From assembly GCA_028714615.1 (NCBI GenBank), contig JAQTMA010000118.1, positions 1 through 12,500 of the forward strand: a stretch of 12,500 nt of DNA. Direction: 5' to 3'. A model generated the notes under the pieces. It had not been told where the DNA came from, searched no databases, and saw only the letters and a program-made list of their open reading frames with translations. The DNA is from Anaerolineaceae bacterium (GTDB taxonomy: Bacteria; Chloroflexota; Anaerolineae; Anaerolineales; Anaerolineaceae). Positions 1-5,200 of this stretch are shown here, piece after piece (the stretch's first letter is position 1; each line of letters begins with the position of its first letter). A program made the translations under genes and the position numbers.

Positions 1-1043
1 CCCATGGGATAAGCGCCCAGCTCACCCGGGGAGACCCAGGCTAGAGCACTGGCCTCAAGAGGTTGAGGGTTGCCTTCAACCAGCCGGCAGCAAAACGCGT
101 GCAGCGTCACTTTGAAATGGGTATAGGCATGCCGGTAGACTCCGATTGGCTCACCCACCTCGATCTGCACCCCCAGTTCTTCGAGGATCTCGCGGCGCAG
201 GCAAGCAGGAAGGTCCTCACCCTCCTGTTGTTTGCCACCCGGGAATTCCCACATGCCGCCGAGCAGTCCCTCCGCAGGCCGTCGCGTGATGAGAAATGGG
301 CCGGTGCGGCAACCCAGATGCTCAGCATCCGCGCGCTGCAGAATGGCTGCTGTAACGGTGTAATGGGGAATGGCGGGTTTGGCTGCTAACACCGGGCGTT
401 GCTCCTGGATGCCCAGCTCGCGCGCCTGGCACACCTCCATCACCGGGCAGATCAGACACGCCGGGGCATGCGGGGTACAGATGGCCGAACCCAGGTCCAT
501 GATAGCCTGGTTGTAATCCCCGGCCCGCCCAGGTGGCAGATTCTCGCGCGCCAGTCCCCATAGGCGCGCCTCTCCATTGGGAGAGCGGGCAGGCAAATCT
601 ACGTTAAATACGCGAGCCAGCACCCGGCGGATATTCCCATCCAGGGCTGGCTCGTCCTGGCCAAATACGATGGACGCGATAGCGCCGGCCGAATAACGCC
701 CGATCCCGGGTAATGCTTGCAGAGCATCCCTTTGCGAGGGTATCTGACCGGCGTATTTCTGCTCCACTTCCTGGGCGGCCCGCCACAGGTTGCGGGCCCG
801 ACTGTAGTAGCCCAATCCCTCCCAGGTCCGCAAGACCTCCTGCAGGGGAGCCTTCGCAAGATCGCGAATGGTGGGAAAGCGTTCCATCCAGCGGTGGAAA
901 TACGGGATGACCGTCTCCACTCGCGTCTGTTGGAGCATGATTTCCGACACCCATACCGCATAGGGGTCTGGATGGCCGCGCCAGGGCAAGCTGCGGGCGC
1001 TGCGCGCATACCAGGCCAGCAACCGCCGTGTAAATTCACCCAT
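1..1043 (-). CDS. mutY: A/G-specific adenine DNA glycosylase MutY (3' end cut off by window edge)
   Basis: MutY removes adenine mispaired with 8-oxoguanine in base-excision repair. The frame is open from the ATG at 1043 to the left edge (347 codons), with no stop. The N-terminal HhH-GPD part contains LPWRGHPDPY and SEIMLQQTRVETVIPYF, with catalytic Glu34. LPGIGRYSAGA (111-121) is the helix-hairpin-helix, and LDGNIRRVLAR carries catalytic Asp135. Cys189, 196, 199 and 205 form a perfect C-X6-C-X2-C-X5-C [4Fe-4S] loop. The C-terminal MutT-like domain (about 225 onward) has a complete Nudix box, G270-X5-E276-X7-R284-E285-ILEE-LG, which is usually degenerate in MutY. The gene starts 8 bases after the stop of the 100-aa gene, so it is probably the last known member of a three-gene operon. 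No clear Shine-Dalgarno precedes the ATG, so translation may be coupled to the upstream gene. Family assignment is near certain; only the extreme C-terminus is missing. Confidence 0.96.
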   Translation of the reverse strand, partial: MGEFTRRLLAWYARSARSLPWRGHPDPYAVWVSEIMLQQTRVETVIPYFHRWMERFPTIRDLAKAPLQEVLRTWEGLGYYSRARNLWRAAQEVEQKYAGQIPSQRDALQALPGIGRYSAGAIASIVFGQDEPALDGNIRRVLARVFNVDLPARSPNGEARLWGLARENLPPGRAGDYNQAIMDLGSAICTPHAPACLICPVMEVCQARELGIQEQRPVLAAKPAIPHYTVTAAILQRADAEHLGCRTGPFLITRRPAEGLLGGMWEFPGGKQQEGEDLPACLRREILEELGVQIEVGEPIGVYRHAYTHFKVTLHAFCCRLVEGNPQPLEASALAWVSPGELGAYPM

Positions 1044-1051
1044 CTGGAATG

Positions 1052-1354
1052 CTAGAACTGAAAGCCACCCTTAGCGCTGACGACTTTGGAGTGGAAATTC
1101 TTCACGTAATCGAGCAGTTGGTTGTTCAGGCTCTTCCATTCGGAAGAACGGAGGACCTGGCGGATCTTTCCGGCGGTGGCATGCGTGGCTCCCACCAGGA
1201 TCTGCGGCTGGTTGCCATAAACCGTTGCCCAGGCATCCGAGACATCGAAGCCCATGCGCTGCACCCCGGGGATAAACTCGCGCACAACGAACTCGAAATA
1301 CTCTTGTTCGCGCTCCGGGGCGATGTCCCACGTCATGATGAGTTTCGCCGGCAT
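1052..1354 (-). CDS. Conserved-looking 100-aa protein of unknown function
   Basis: I do not recognise this protein with confidence. It is 100 residues, begins MPAKLIMTWDIAPEREQEYF and ends KGGFQF. It has no signal peptide, membrane segment or cysteine. The pattern of a short beta strand (KLIMTWDI), a helix with many acidic residues, a second strand (DAWATVYG, QILVGAT) and a helix containing SSEWKSLNNQLLDYV resembles small dimeric alpha-beta barrel (ferredoxin-like) proteins of the NIPSNAP/ABM type; that is inference from pattern only. The start at 1354 is preferred over an in-frame ATG at 1372. AAGGAG lies 6 bases before 1354, whereas the 1372 ATG would overlap the end of the upstream gene and lacks a ribosome site. 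It sits between the MBL-fold gene and mutY in a tight cluster. Confidence 0.8.
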   Translation of the reverse strand: MPAKLIMTWDIAPEREQEYFEFVVREFIPGVQRMGFDVSDAWATVYGNQPQILVGATHATAGKIRQVLRSSEWKSLNNQLLDYVKNFHSKVVSAKGGFQF

Positions 1355-1360
1355 GGCTCG

Positions 1361-1366
1361 CTCCTT
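1361..1366 (-). promoter_or_regulatory. Shine-Dalgarno AAGGAG deciding the start of the 100-aa gene
   Basis: AAGGAG on the minus strand ends 6 bases before the ATG at 1354 and overlaps the TAA stop (1367-1365) of the upstream MBL-fold gene. This fits translational coupling and argues against the longer start at 1372. Confidence 0.75.
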
Positions 1367-2018
1367 ATCCATGATTCTGGTAGTCCAGCAAGACCACCCG
1401 AGTCTCCTCGGGGAGCGATTTCGGGTTGGCGACTTTCAAGGAAGGGATGGTCTCGATTTCAGAGAGCCCCATTTCCTTTAGGAACTTGCTCAACGGTTCC
1501 AGGGTAACGGAAGAGTCCGGGGTGGCATAATGCATGGGAATGACGATGTTCGGTTCGAGCAGGCTGACCACTTCGGCTGCCTTGGATGCATTCAATCCGC
1601 CCCCCGCTCCGACCGGGACAAGGGCGATTTTTACCGACCCGAGGGCTTCAACTTCAGCCTGGGTGGGGACGCGAGACATATCGCCCAGGTGGGCCACGGT
1701 CAGGCCGTTGTAATCAAACACGTACAGCGTGTTGCGCAGCTCTTCATTCTCGCGCTTGACCCGCCCGGCCGTTTGTACAGCCGTGATAAAAACACTGCCG
1801 ATTTCATACTCCCCCGGCCCGGTGATCACGCGAGGGTCTCCTTTGACGGCAGAGGCAAAGTTGTGGCCCGGCGAGTCATGACTGATGGTAACAATATCGG
1901 CCTTGAGCTTGAGGGGTTCGTAGCCAATTTCGCGGGAATCGAACGGATCCGTAACGACAGTGGCAAGGCCGCGTTCAGCAAGGCGAAAGCAAGAATGTCC
2001 GTACCAGGTAATCTCCAT
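1365..2018 (-). CDS. Metallo-beta-lactamase-fold protein (COG2220/UlaG-like) with altered metal motif
   Basis: This 217-residue protein starts MEITWYGHSCFRL, the typical opening of the UlaG-like branch of MBL-fold hydrolases (WxGHSxF). Other family landmarks are TDPF (23-26), the metal-motif position SHDSPGH (46-52), TGPGEYEIG (66-74), VAHLGD with His110 and Asp113, and PMHY with His163. The canonical HxHxDH motif here reads H47-D-S-P-G-H52: the second His is Ser49 and the Asp is Gly51, so binding of a full dinuclear metal centre is doubtful. There is no signal peptide, so it should be cytoplasmic. I chose the ATG at 2018 because GGGAGG lies 4 bases upstream and the alternative ATG at 2048 lies upstream of a TATAAT hexamer. 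It is the first gene of the probable MBL, 100-aa, mutY operon. The substrate cannot be told. Confidence 0.88.
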   Translation of the reverse strand: MEITWYGHSCFRLAERGLATVVTDPFDSREIGYEPLKLKADIVTISHDSPGHNFASAVKGDPRVITGPGEYEIGSVFITAVQTAGRVKRENEELRNTLYVFDYNGLTVAHLGDMSRVPTQAEVEALGSVKIALVPVGAGGGLNASKAAEVVSLLEPNIVIPMHYATPDSSVTLEPLSKFLKEMGLSEIETIPSLKVANPKSLPEETRVVLLDYQNHG

Positions 2019-2022
2019 GTAA

Positions 2023-2028
2023 CCTCCC
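2023..2028 (-). promoter_or_regulatory. Shine-Dalgarno GGGAGG of the MBL-fold gene
   Basis: GGGAGG on the minus strand lies 4 bases before the ATG at 2018. It selects this start over the ATG at 2048, which has no ribosome site. Confidence 0.7.
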
Positions 2029-2039
2029 AAGATGCCATG

Positions 2040-2045
2040 ATTATA
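2040..2045 (-). promoter_or_regulatory. Candidate -10 element (TATAAT) for the MBL-fold/mutY operon
   Basis: A perfect TATAAT on the minus strand predicts transcription starting near 2033, about 15 bases before the ATG at 2018. No good -35 is seen; the place where it should be (about 2063-2068) is occupied by 7-bp tandem repeats and reads TAATCA. The call is moderate because it rests on the -10 and spacing alone. Confidence 0.5.
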
Positions 2046-2050
2046 CATTG

Positions 2051-2077
2051 GTTAGTGGTTAGTGATTAGTGATTGGT
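2051..2077. repeat. Degenerate 7-bp tandem repeats, unit (G/A)TTAGTG
   Basis: Three consecutive heptamers (GTTAGTG, GTTAGTG, ATTAGTG) and a partial fourth (ATTGGT) are visible. They lie in the spacer and -35 region of the candidate minus-strand promoter of the MBL-fold operon. Similar heptamer arrays are known in cyanobacteria as STRR sequences; I do not claim homology. Confidence 0.8.
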
Positions 2078-2138
2078 CTTTAGTAAAGTAGTAGTGTGGT
2101 TGAGTAGTTGAATAGTATTCTCGTGCTTTCACTCAATA

Positions 2139-2178
2139 TCTCGTTGCCTCGTTACCTCATTGCCTCGTTGCCTTGTTG
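2139..2178. repeat. Degenerate 8-bp tandem repeats, unit CCTCGTTG, five copies
   Basis: Five consecutive octamers read TCTCGTTG, CCTCGTTA, CCTCATTG, CCTCGTTG and CCTTGTTG. Between this array and the 7-bp array are two further 8-bp units, TGAGTAGT and TGAATAGT (2101-2116), and a perfect 11-bp palindrome, GAATAGTATTC (2110-2120). The stretch from 2046 to 2204 holds no gene that I can support. Confidence 0.8.
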
Positions 2179-2204
2179 ACAGCATCTTTCCTCTACTTCT
2201 TTCC

Positions 2205-2232
2205 TTGACACCCATCCCTCGTGGGGTATAAT
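2205..2232 (+). promoter_or_regulatory. Consensus sigma-70-type promoter of the tRNA-Asn gene
   Basis: TTGACA (2205-2210) and TATAAT (2227-2232) are both perfect and separated by 16 bases. The start of transcription should fall near 2239, only about 4 bases before the tRNA. The GC-rich stretch CGGCGCG after the -10 is typical of stable-RNA promoters sensitive to ppGpp. Confidence 0.88.
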
Positions 2233-2242
2233 AACGGCGCGT

Positions 2243-2316
2243 TCCTCGATAGCTCAATTCGGCAGAGCGGGCGGCTGTTAACCGCTAGGTTCCAGGTTCG
2301 AGTCCTGGTCGAGGAG
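2243..2316 (+). tRNA. tRNA-Asn (anticodon GTT)
   Basis: A complete cloverleaf can be drawn by eye. The acceptor stem pairs TCCTCGA (2243-2249) with TCGAGGA (2309-2315), with G2316 as discriminator. The D stem pairs GCTC with GAGC around a loop containing GG. The anticodon stem (2270-2274 with 2282-2286, one G-U pair) closes the loop CTGTTAA, so the anticodon is GTT (2277-2279) and the charge is asparagine. The variable loop is AGGTT, and the T arm is CCAGG, TTCGAGT, CCTGG. The 3' CCA is not encoded (CCT follows), so it must be added after transcription. The gene stands alone, with its own promoter and a hairpin behind it. Confidence 0.97.
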
Positions 2317-2329
2317 CCTATCTATCCTG

Positions 2330-2360
2330 ATCCCCTGGAGACGCCGTCCAGGGGATTATT
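2330..2360 (+). terminator. Hairpin terminator after tRNA-Asn
   Basis: A perfect 10-bp inverted repeat, ATCCCCTGGA (2330-2339) and TCCAGGGGAT (2347-2356), closes a 7-base loop. It begins 13 bases after the tRNA and is followed by TATTGATTT, a weak T-tract. A rho-independent terminator is the simplest reading, though the tail is poor. Confidence 0.7.
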
Positions 2361-2431
2361 GATTTCGGATAGGTTTGGAGCTCATTGAGATTAGCCATGG
2401 TTCGGATAAGGTTTATGCCCCCCCGTGCAGT

Positions 2432-2457
2432 GGTCTGACCTGGCTCACCTCCAGACC
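2432..2457. promoter_or_regulatory. Inverted repeat GGTCTG-N14-CAGACC upstream of the kinase gene
   Basis: Six-base arms (2432-2437 and 2452-2457) are separated by 14 bases, so their centres are about two helical turns apart. It could be an operator or chance. It lies 70-96 bases before the kinase ATG. Confidence 0.3.
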
Positions 2458-2463
2458 TTACAC

Positions 2464-2485
2464 CCGTCATCCCGTCTCATGACGG
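2464..2485. promoter_or_regulatory. Inverted repeat CCGTCAT-N8-ATGACGG, candidate operator of the kinase/regulator operon
   Basis: Perfect 7-base arms (2464-2470 and 2479-2485) flank an 8-base centre. If transcription starts at 2528, this spans about -64 to -43. That is where an activator of the NarL/LuxR family, such as the regulator encoded by this operon, could bind. The function is inferred from symmetry and position only. Confidence 0.4.
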
Positions 2486-2515
2486 CGGTCACAGCGCCGC
2501 AGCGCGACGAAGTGC

Positions 2516-2521
2516 TACAAT
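2516..2521 (+). promoter_or_regulatory. Candidate -10 element TACAAT for a leaderless kinase message
   Basis: TACAAT lies exactly at -12 to -7 relative to the A of the kinase ATG, so transcription may begin at the start codon. No Shine-Dalgarno is present before this ATG, which supports a leaderless message. No good -35 is visible, which would fit activator dependence. Confidence 0.45.
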
Positions 2522-2527
2522 ATCTTC

Positions 2528-3796
2528 ATGCAGAAAAATCAATTGGATGCCAGCTTGCTTTCGGTGTTCCGCTTGTTCGTCGGCATCCGCCTGGCTTTTA
2601 CCGCGCTGACGCTACTGGCTTCTAGCTGGTTCGGGCCGCGTTTTACCCGATTTGAAGCGGTGCCCGTGCTGAGTGTGCTCGATGCTGCCTTTCTGTTGGC
2701 TTACCTTTCCTGGCCATGGCTGCGACGGAAATTCGGACCAGCCTACTTGCCGGTTGCCTTGTTGATCGCAACAGTCGGTCCGATCCTCGAGAATTTCTAT
2801 ATCCTGGACCTTCAGGTGAACACAGCCGAGATCATCCAGGTGCGCGCGCTGGCCGGACAGTGGCAGGTGATCATCCTGCTGTTGGTGCCGGTTATTTTGA
2901 TCGCCTGGCAGTACTCGTTTCGTACGGTGGTGGTCTCTCTGCTCAGTCTGGCTGCTGTGGACATGACCCTCATCGCCTCGATCGGCAGCTCGTCCGAGAT
3001 GCGCTTGGGGCCCGGACTGAGCATCGTCTTCTTCCGCACACTGATCTTTCTGTTGATCGGATACACTATCAACCGCCTGGCGGCTGAACTGAGGATGCAA
3101 AACAGCCGGCTGGCGCAAGCCAATCAGCAGCTCGCCAGCAACGCCAATACCGTAGAACAATTGACCATTAGCCGCGAGCGCAACCGCATGGCCCGCGAGC
3201 TGCACGATACCCTGGCGCACTCCCTCAGCGCGGTAGCCGTCCAATTGGAGGCTGCCAGCGCGCTGTGGGAATCCGACGGGCAACAGGCGCGCGCGATGGT
3301 GGATCGATCCCTGCACCTGACCCGGGATGGATTGAATGAGGCGCGCCGGGCCATCCAGGCGCTGCGCACGGCTCCCCTCGAAGACCTTGGGCTCAATCTG
3401 GCATTGCGCACTCTGGCCCTGTCCGAGGCTGAAAGGGGAGGTTACGCGGTCCAACTGGATCTTCCCGACGAAATGCCTCGCATCGATCCCGGGGCTGAAC
3501 ACAGCCTGTACCGCATCGCCGAAGAAGCCCTGCGGAACGCGGCCTGGCATTCCTCGGCCGCCCATGTAAGCCTGCGTATGGCTCTTACCGCCGGACTCCT
3601 CGAGATGACCATTGAGGACGACGGCTGCGGATTTGTGGACGGCGCGGTGCTGCAGGCTGAACATTATGGCTTACGCGGGATGCGCGAGCGGGCCGAAGCT
3701 CTGGGAGCAGAATTCAAAATTATCACCAAACCGGACCAGGGAACGTCTATCCACCTGGTGATGGAGGCCAACTATGGTCAAAGTCCTGATATGTGA
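2528..3796 (+). CDS. Membrane sensor histidine kinase, HisKA_3 (NarL/LiaS/DesK-like) type
   Basis: This 422-residue kinase pairs with the regulator that follows. The N-terminal half holds about six hydrophobic segments (roughly 12-32, 46-62, 73-93, 112-128, 131-152 and 163-182) with little outside the membrane, as in intramembrane-sensing kinases. A short helical linker (184-218) leads to the dimerisation/phosphoacceptor motif ERNRMARELHDTLAHSLSAV, with His226 as the phosphorylated residue. The ATPase domain follows: N-box EEALRNAAWH (332-341), G1 box DDGCGF (364-369), then YGLRGMRERAEALG (380-393) and GTS (405-407). The length is ordinary for the class. There is no Shine-Dalgarno at the ATG; see the leaderless promoter call. 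Its end overlaps the regulator gene by 23 bases. The signal sensed is unknown; membrane or cell-envelope stress is a guess from the architecture. Confidence 0.94.
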   Translation: MQKNQLDASLLSVFRLFVGIRLAFTALTLLASSWFGPRFTRFEAVPVLSVLDAAFLLAYLSWPWLRRKFGPAYLPVALLIATVGPILENFYILDLQVNTAEIIQVRALAGQWQVIILLLVPVILIAWQYSFRTVVVSLLSLAAVDMTLIASIGSSSEMRLGPGLSIVFFRTLIFLLIGYTINRLAAELRMQNSRLAQANQQLASNANTVEQLTISRERNRMARELHDTLAHSLSAVAVQLEAASALWESDGQQARAMVDRSLHLTRDGLNEARRAIQALRTAPLEDLGLNLALRTLALSEAERGGYAVQLDLPDEMPRIDPGAEHSLYRIAEEALRNAAWHSSAAHVSLRMALTAGLLEMTIEDDGCGFVDGAVLQAEHYGLRGMRERAEALGAEFKIITKPDQGTSIHLVMEANYGQSPDM

Positions 3797-4421
3797 TGAC
3801 CAGGCCGTGGTGTGTGAAGGGTTGAAAGCTATCCTGGGGACTTCTCCCGGGATCGAAGTGGTTGGGATCGCCAATGACGGAGCCCAGGCCGTCGACTTGA
3901 TCGGCCAATTCCACCCGGATGTGGTATTAATGGACTTGAAGATGCCGGTGATGAATGGCATTCAGGCTACGCGCACGATACGGACGCTGCACCCGCAGGT
4001 GCGCGTGCTGGTCTTGACCACCTATGATTTTGACGATTGGGTTTTCGATGCGATCCATTCGGGAGCCGCCGGGTACCTGCTCAAGGACACACCACGGGAT
4101 GCCTTGATCGCCGCCATCCAGGGTACCGCCAGCGGGAAAACCTACGTGGACCCGGGGGTGGCTGGAAAACTGTTCGAACGCATCAGCGGGGGTAACATCC
4201 CGGAGGATACCGAGCTTATCAGCCGGCTGAGCGAGCGGGAAATCGCCGTCCTGCGCCTTCTCTCCCAGGGAATGAGCAATACTGAGATCTCTCAGCAATT
4301 ATACTTGTCAGAAGGAACCGTGCGGAATTACGTGAGCGCTATCCTGACCAAGTTGGACGTCCCCGACCGTACCCGGGCGGCGCTCATCGCGCTCCATGCT
4401 GGTCTGGCAAAAAGTAACTGA
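3774..4421 (+). CDS. Two-component response regulator, NarL/FixJ (LuxR-type HTH) family
   Basis: This 215-residue protein is a DNA-binding transcription regulator phosphorylated by the kinase encoded just upstream. The receiver domain (1-118) has the acidic pair Asp8-Asp9, phospho-acceptor Asp54 in LMDLKMP, Thr82/Thr83 and Lys104 in LLKD, so all switch residues are present. The LuxR-type helix-turn-helix occupies about 150-210: LSEREIAVLRLLSQGMSN, then EISQQLYLSEGTVRNYVSAI. GGAGG lies 6 bases before the ATG, inside the kinase gene, and the two genes overlap by 23 bases, so translation is likely coupled. The target genes are unknown. Autoregulation through the palindrome at 2464-2485 is possible but unproven. 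Only 25 bases separate its stop from the convergent sixA stop, and no terminator hairpin is seen there. Confidence 0.95.
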   Translation: MVKVLICDDQAVVCEGLKAILGTSPGIEVVGIANDGAQAVDLIGQFHPDVVLMDLKMPVMNGIQATRTIRTLHPQVRVLVLTTYDFDDWVFDAIHSGAAGYLLKDTPRDALIAAIQGTASGKTYVDPGVAGKLFERISGGNIPEDTELISRLSEREIAVLRLLSQGMSNTEISQQLYLSEGTVRNYVSAILTKLDVPDRTRAALIALHAGLAKSN

Positions 4422-4446
4422 CCCGTGAATGATTCAATTTGAGGAT

Positions 4447-4944
4447 CTACTCTTCTTCCATTTCCTTCGGACTCCACAGCTCGATCAGTTCGGCGTGGGT
4501 TTTCTTGTGGATATCTTTCCAGGAATCGACCGGTACCGCCAGGTACGCGATGGCGGCCGTAGGTAATGCGGCTACACGTTTGGTCAACATGGGGAGCAGG
4601 CTCTCCAATCCCGGATTATGCCCGATCACCATGACACGCTCCAGGTCGTCCGGCAGCGGTGCGAGCACGGCGAGGATTTCATCGGCTTCGGCCATGTAAA
4701 GCTCATCCAGGTAGCGCACTTCACCCTGGTACCCGAGCGCCTGGCAGAATAACTCGGTGGTCTCTTTTGCGCGGACTGCGGAGGAGGAAAGGATCAACTG
4801 GGGGATCAATTCCTTCTCGTGCACCAACTTGCCCATTTGGGGAGCGTTGCGTTTACCCCGTTTGCTCAGCGGTCGCTTGCGATCCTTGAGATCTTGTTCT
4901 TTCCAACTCGATTTTGCATGTCGCATGAGTAACAATGTTTTCAC
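4447..4944 (-). CDS. sixA: Phosphohistidine phosphatase SixA-like protein (histidine phosphatase family)
   Basis: This 165-residue protein belongs to the branch of the RHG/histidine-phosphatase superfamily that removes phosphate from histidine residues of signalling proteins; E. coli SixA acts on the HPt domain of ArcB. It opens MKTLLLMRHAKSSW, the SixA form of the RHG motif, with Arg8 and nucleophile His9. SSSAVRAKET supplies Arg58, and VIGHNPGLE supplies the second catalytic His109. It has no signal peptide and is probably cytoplasmic. I start it at the GTG at 4944: AGAGG lies 7 bases upstream and the length matches SixA. An in-frame ATG at 5016 would add 24 residues unlike the family, lacks a ribosome site, and lies upstream of a TATAAT. 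It converges with the two-component pair; a role in damping that system is only a guess, since no HPt domain is encoded nearby. Confidence 0.9.
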   Translation of the reverse strand: MKTLLLMRHAKSSWKEQDLKDRKRPLSKRGKRNAPQMGKLVHEKELIPQLILSSSAVRAKETTELFCQALGYQGEVRYLDELYMAEADEILAVLAPLPDDLERVMVIGHNPGLESLLPMLTKRVAALPTAAIAYLAVPVDSWKDIHKKTHAELIELWSPKEMEEE

Positions 4945-5007
4945 GGTGAGGCCTCTTTCCTGTCCCCAATCATCTGGCAGATGCGCCAGACAATCCTTTA
5001 TCTCCAA

Positions 5008-5013
5008 ATTATA
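5008..5013 (-). promoter_or_regulatory. Candidate -10 element (TATAAT) for sixA
   Basis: A perfect TATAAT on the minus strand predicts a start near 5001, giving a leader of about 57 bases before the GTG at 4944. No good -35 is visible. The upstream ATG at 5016 would be excluded from this transcript. Confidence 0.5.
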
Positions 5014-5069
5014 CATTAAGTCAGGGAGGAATTCGATAATTGACGCAGGTTTTCCAGAAAAACTTGGTT

Positions 5070-5075
5070 TATAAT
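5070..5075 (+). promoter_or_regulatory. Candidate -10 element (TATAAT) for the ABC-F leader transcript
   Basis: A perfect TATAAT sits 38 bases before the upstream ORF and predicts a start near 5082. The nearest good -35-like hexamer, TTGACG (5040-5045), is 24 bases away. That is too far for a normal sigma-70 spacing, so the -35 is unassigned. Confidence 0.55.
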
Positions 5076-5107
5076 AATCTGGTCGTCTTTCAGATTAAGG
5101 ATATCAG

Positions 5108-5128
5108 ATGCGCACGAGCAACCTGTAA
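5108..5128 (+). CDS. Six-codon upstream ORF (MRTSNL), candidate leader peptide of the ABC-F gene
   Basis: ATG CGC ACG AGC AAC CTG TAA encodes MRTSNL. AAGGA (5097-5101) lies 6 bases before the ATG, a textbook Shine-Dalgarno and better than that of the ABC-F gene itself. It lies between a TATAAT and an intrinsic terminator that precedes the ABC-F start. Short upstream ORFs of this kind control ABC-F resistance genes by ribosome stalling in Firmicutes. Its first codons (5106-5111) are complementary to 5151-5156, so ribosome occupancy could change the folding of the leader. The peptide is probably regulatory through its translation, not as a product. It has no detectable family. Confidence 0.6.
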   Translation: MRTSNL

Positions 5129-5154
5129 ATCATCTCACTTGTTAGGGTAAGCAT

Positions 5155-5200
5155 CTCGGGCCGGCGGTTACCTGCTGGCTGCCAACATAATTGCACCGAG
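5155..5200 (+). promoter_or_regulatory. Possible antiterminator fold in the ABC-F leader
   Basis: CTCGG (5155-5159) can pair with CCGAG (5196-5200), the 5' arm of the terminator, and would enclose a hairpin of GCCGGC (5160-5165) with GCTGGC (5174-5179). This excludes the terminator. A rival pairing, AGATGC (5106-5111) with GCATCT (5151-5156), overlaps it by two bases. Pairings were found by eye; energies were not computed. Confidence 0.4.

Noticed and set aside
599..1039. Open minus-strand frames of 146 and 116 residues (599-1039 and 604-954) that could pass for separate genes
   Set aside because: They are out-of-frame shadows of mutY, whose frame runs unbroken from 1043 to the left edge with all catalytic and iron-sulfur residues.
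2051..2178. The tandem repeats as a CRISPR array
   Set aside because: Units are only 7-8 bp, directly adjacent, with no spacers and no cas genes in the window.
2176..2181. A second perfect TTGACA as a promoter element
   Set aside because: No -10 hexamer lies 16-18 bases downstream. The TTGACA at 2205 is correctly spaced from TATAAT, and this copy arises from the octamer repeats.
2612..3664. A 350-codon open frame on the minus strand
   Set aside because: It lies entirely opposite the histidine kinase, is rich in Gln, His and Arg as expected for an antisense shadow, and shows no recognisable motif or ribosome site.
4945..5016. ATG at 5016 as the start of sixA (24 extra residues)
   Set aside because: It has no ribosome site and lies upstream of the TATAAT at 5008-5013. 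The GTG at 4944 has AGAGG at 7 bases and gives the usual SixA N-terminus.
5040..5075. TTGACG (5040-5045) as the -35 partner of TATAAT (5070-5075)
   Set aside because: The spacer is 24 bases, well outside the usual 16-18, so I kept only the -10.
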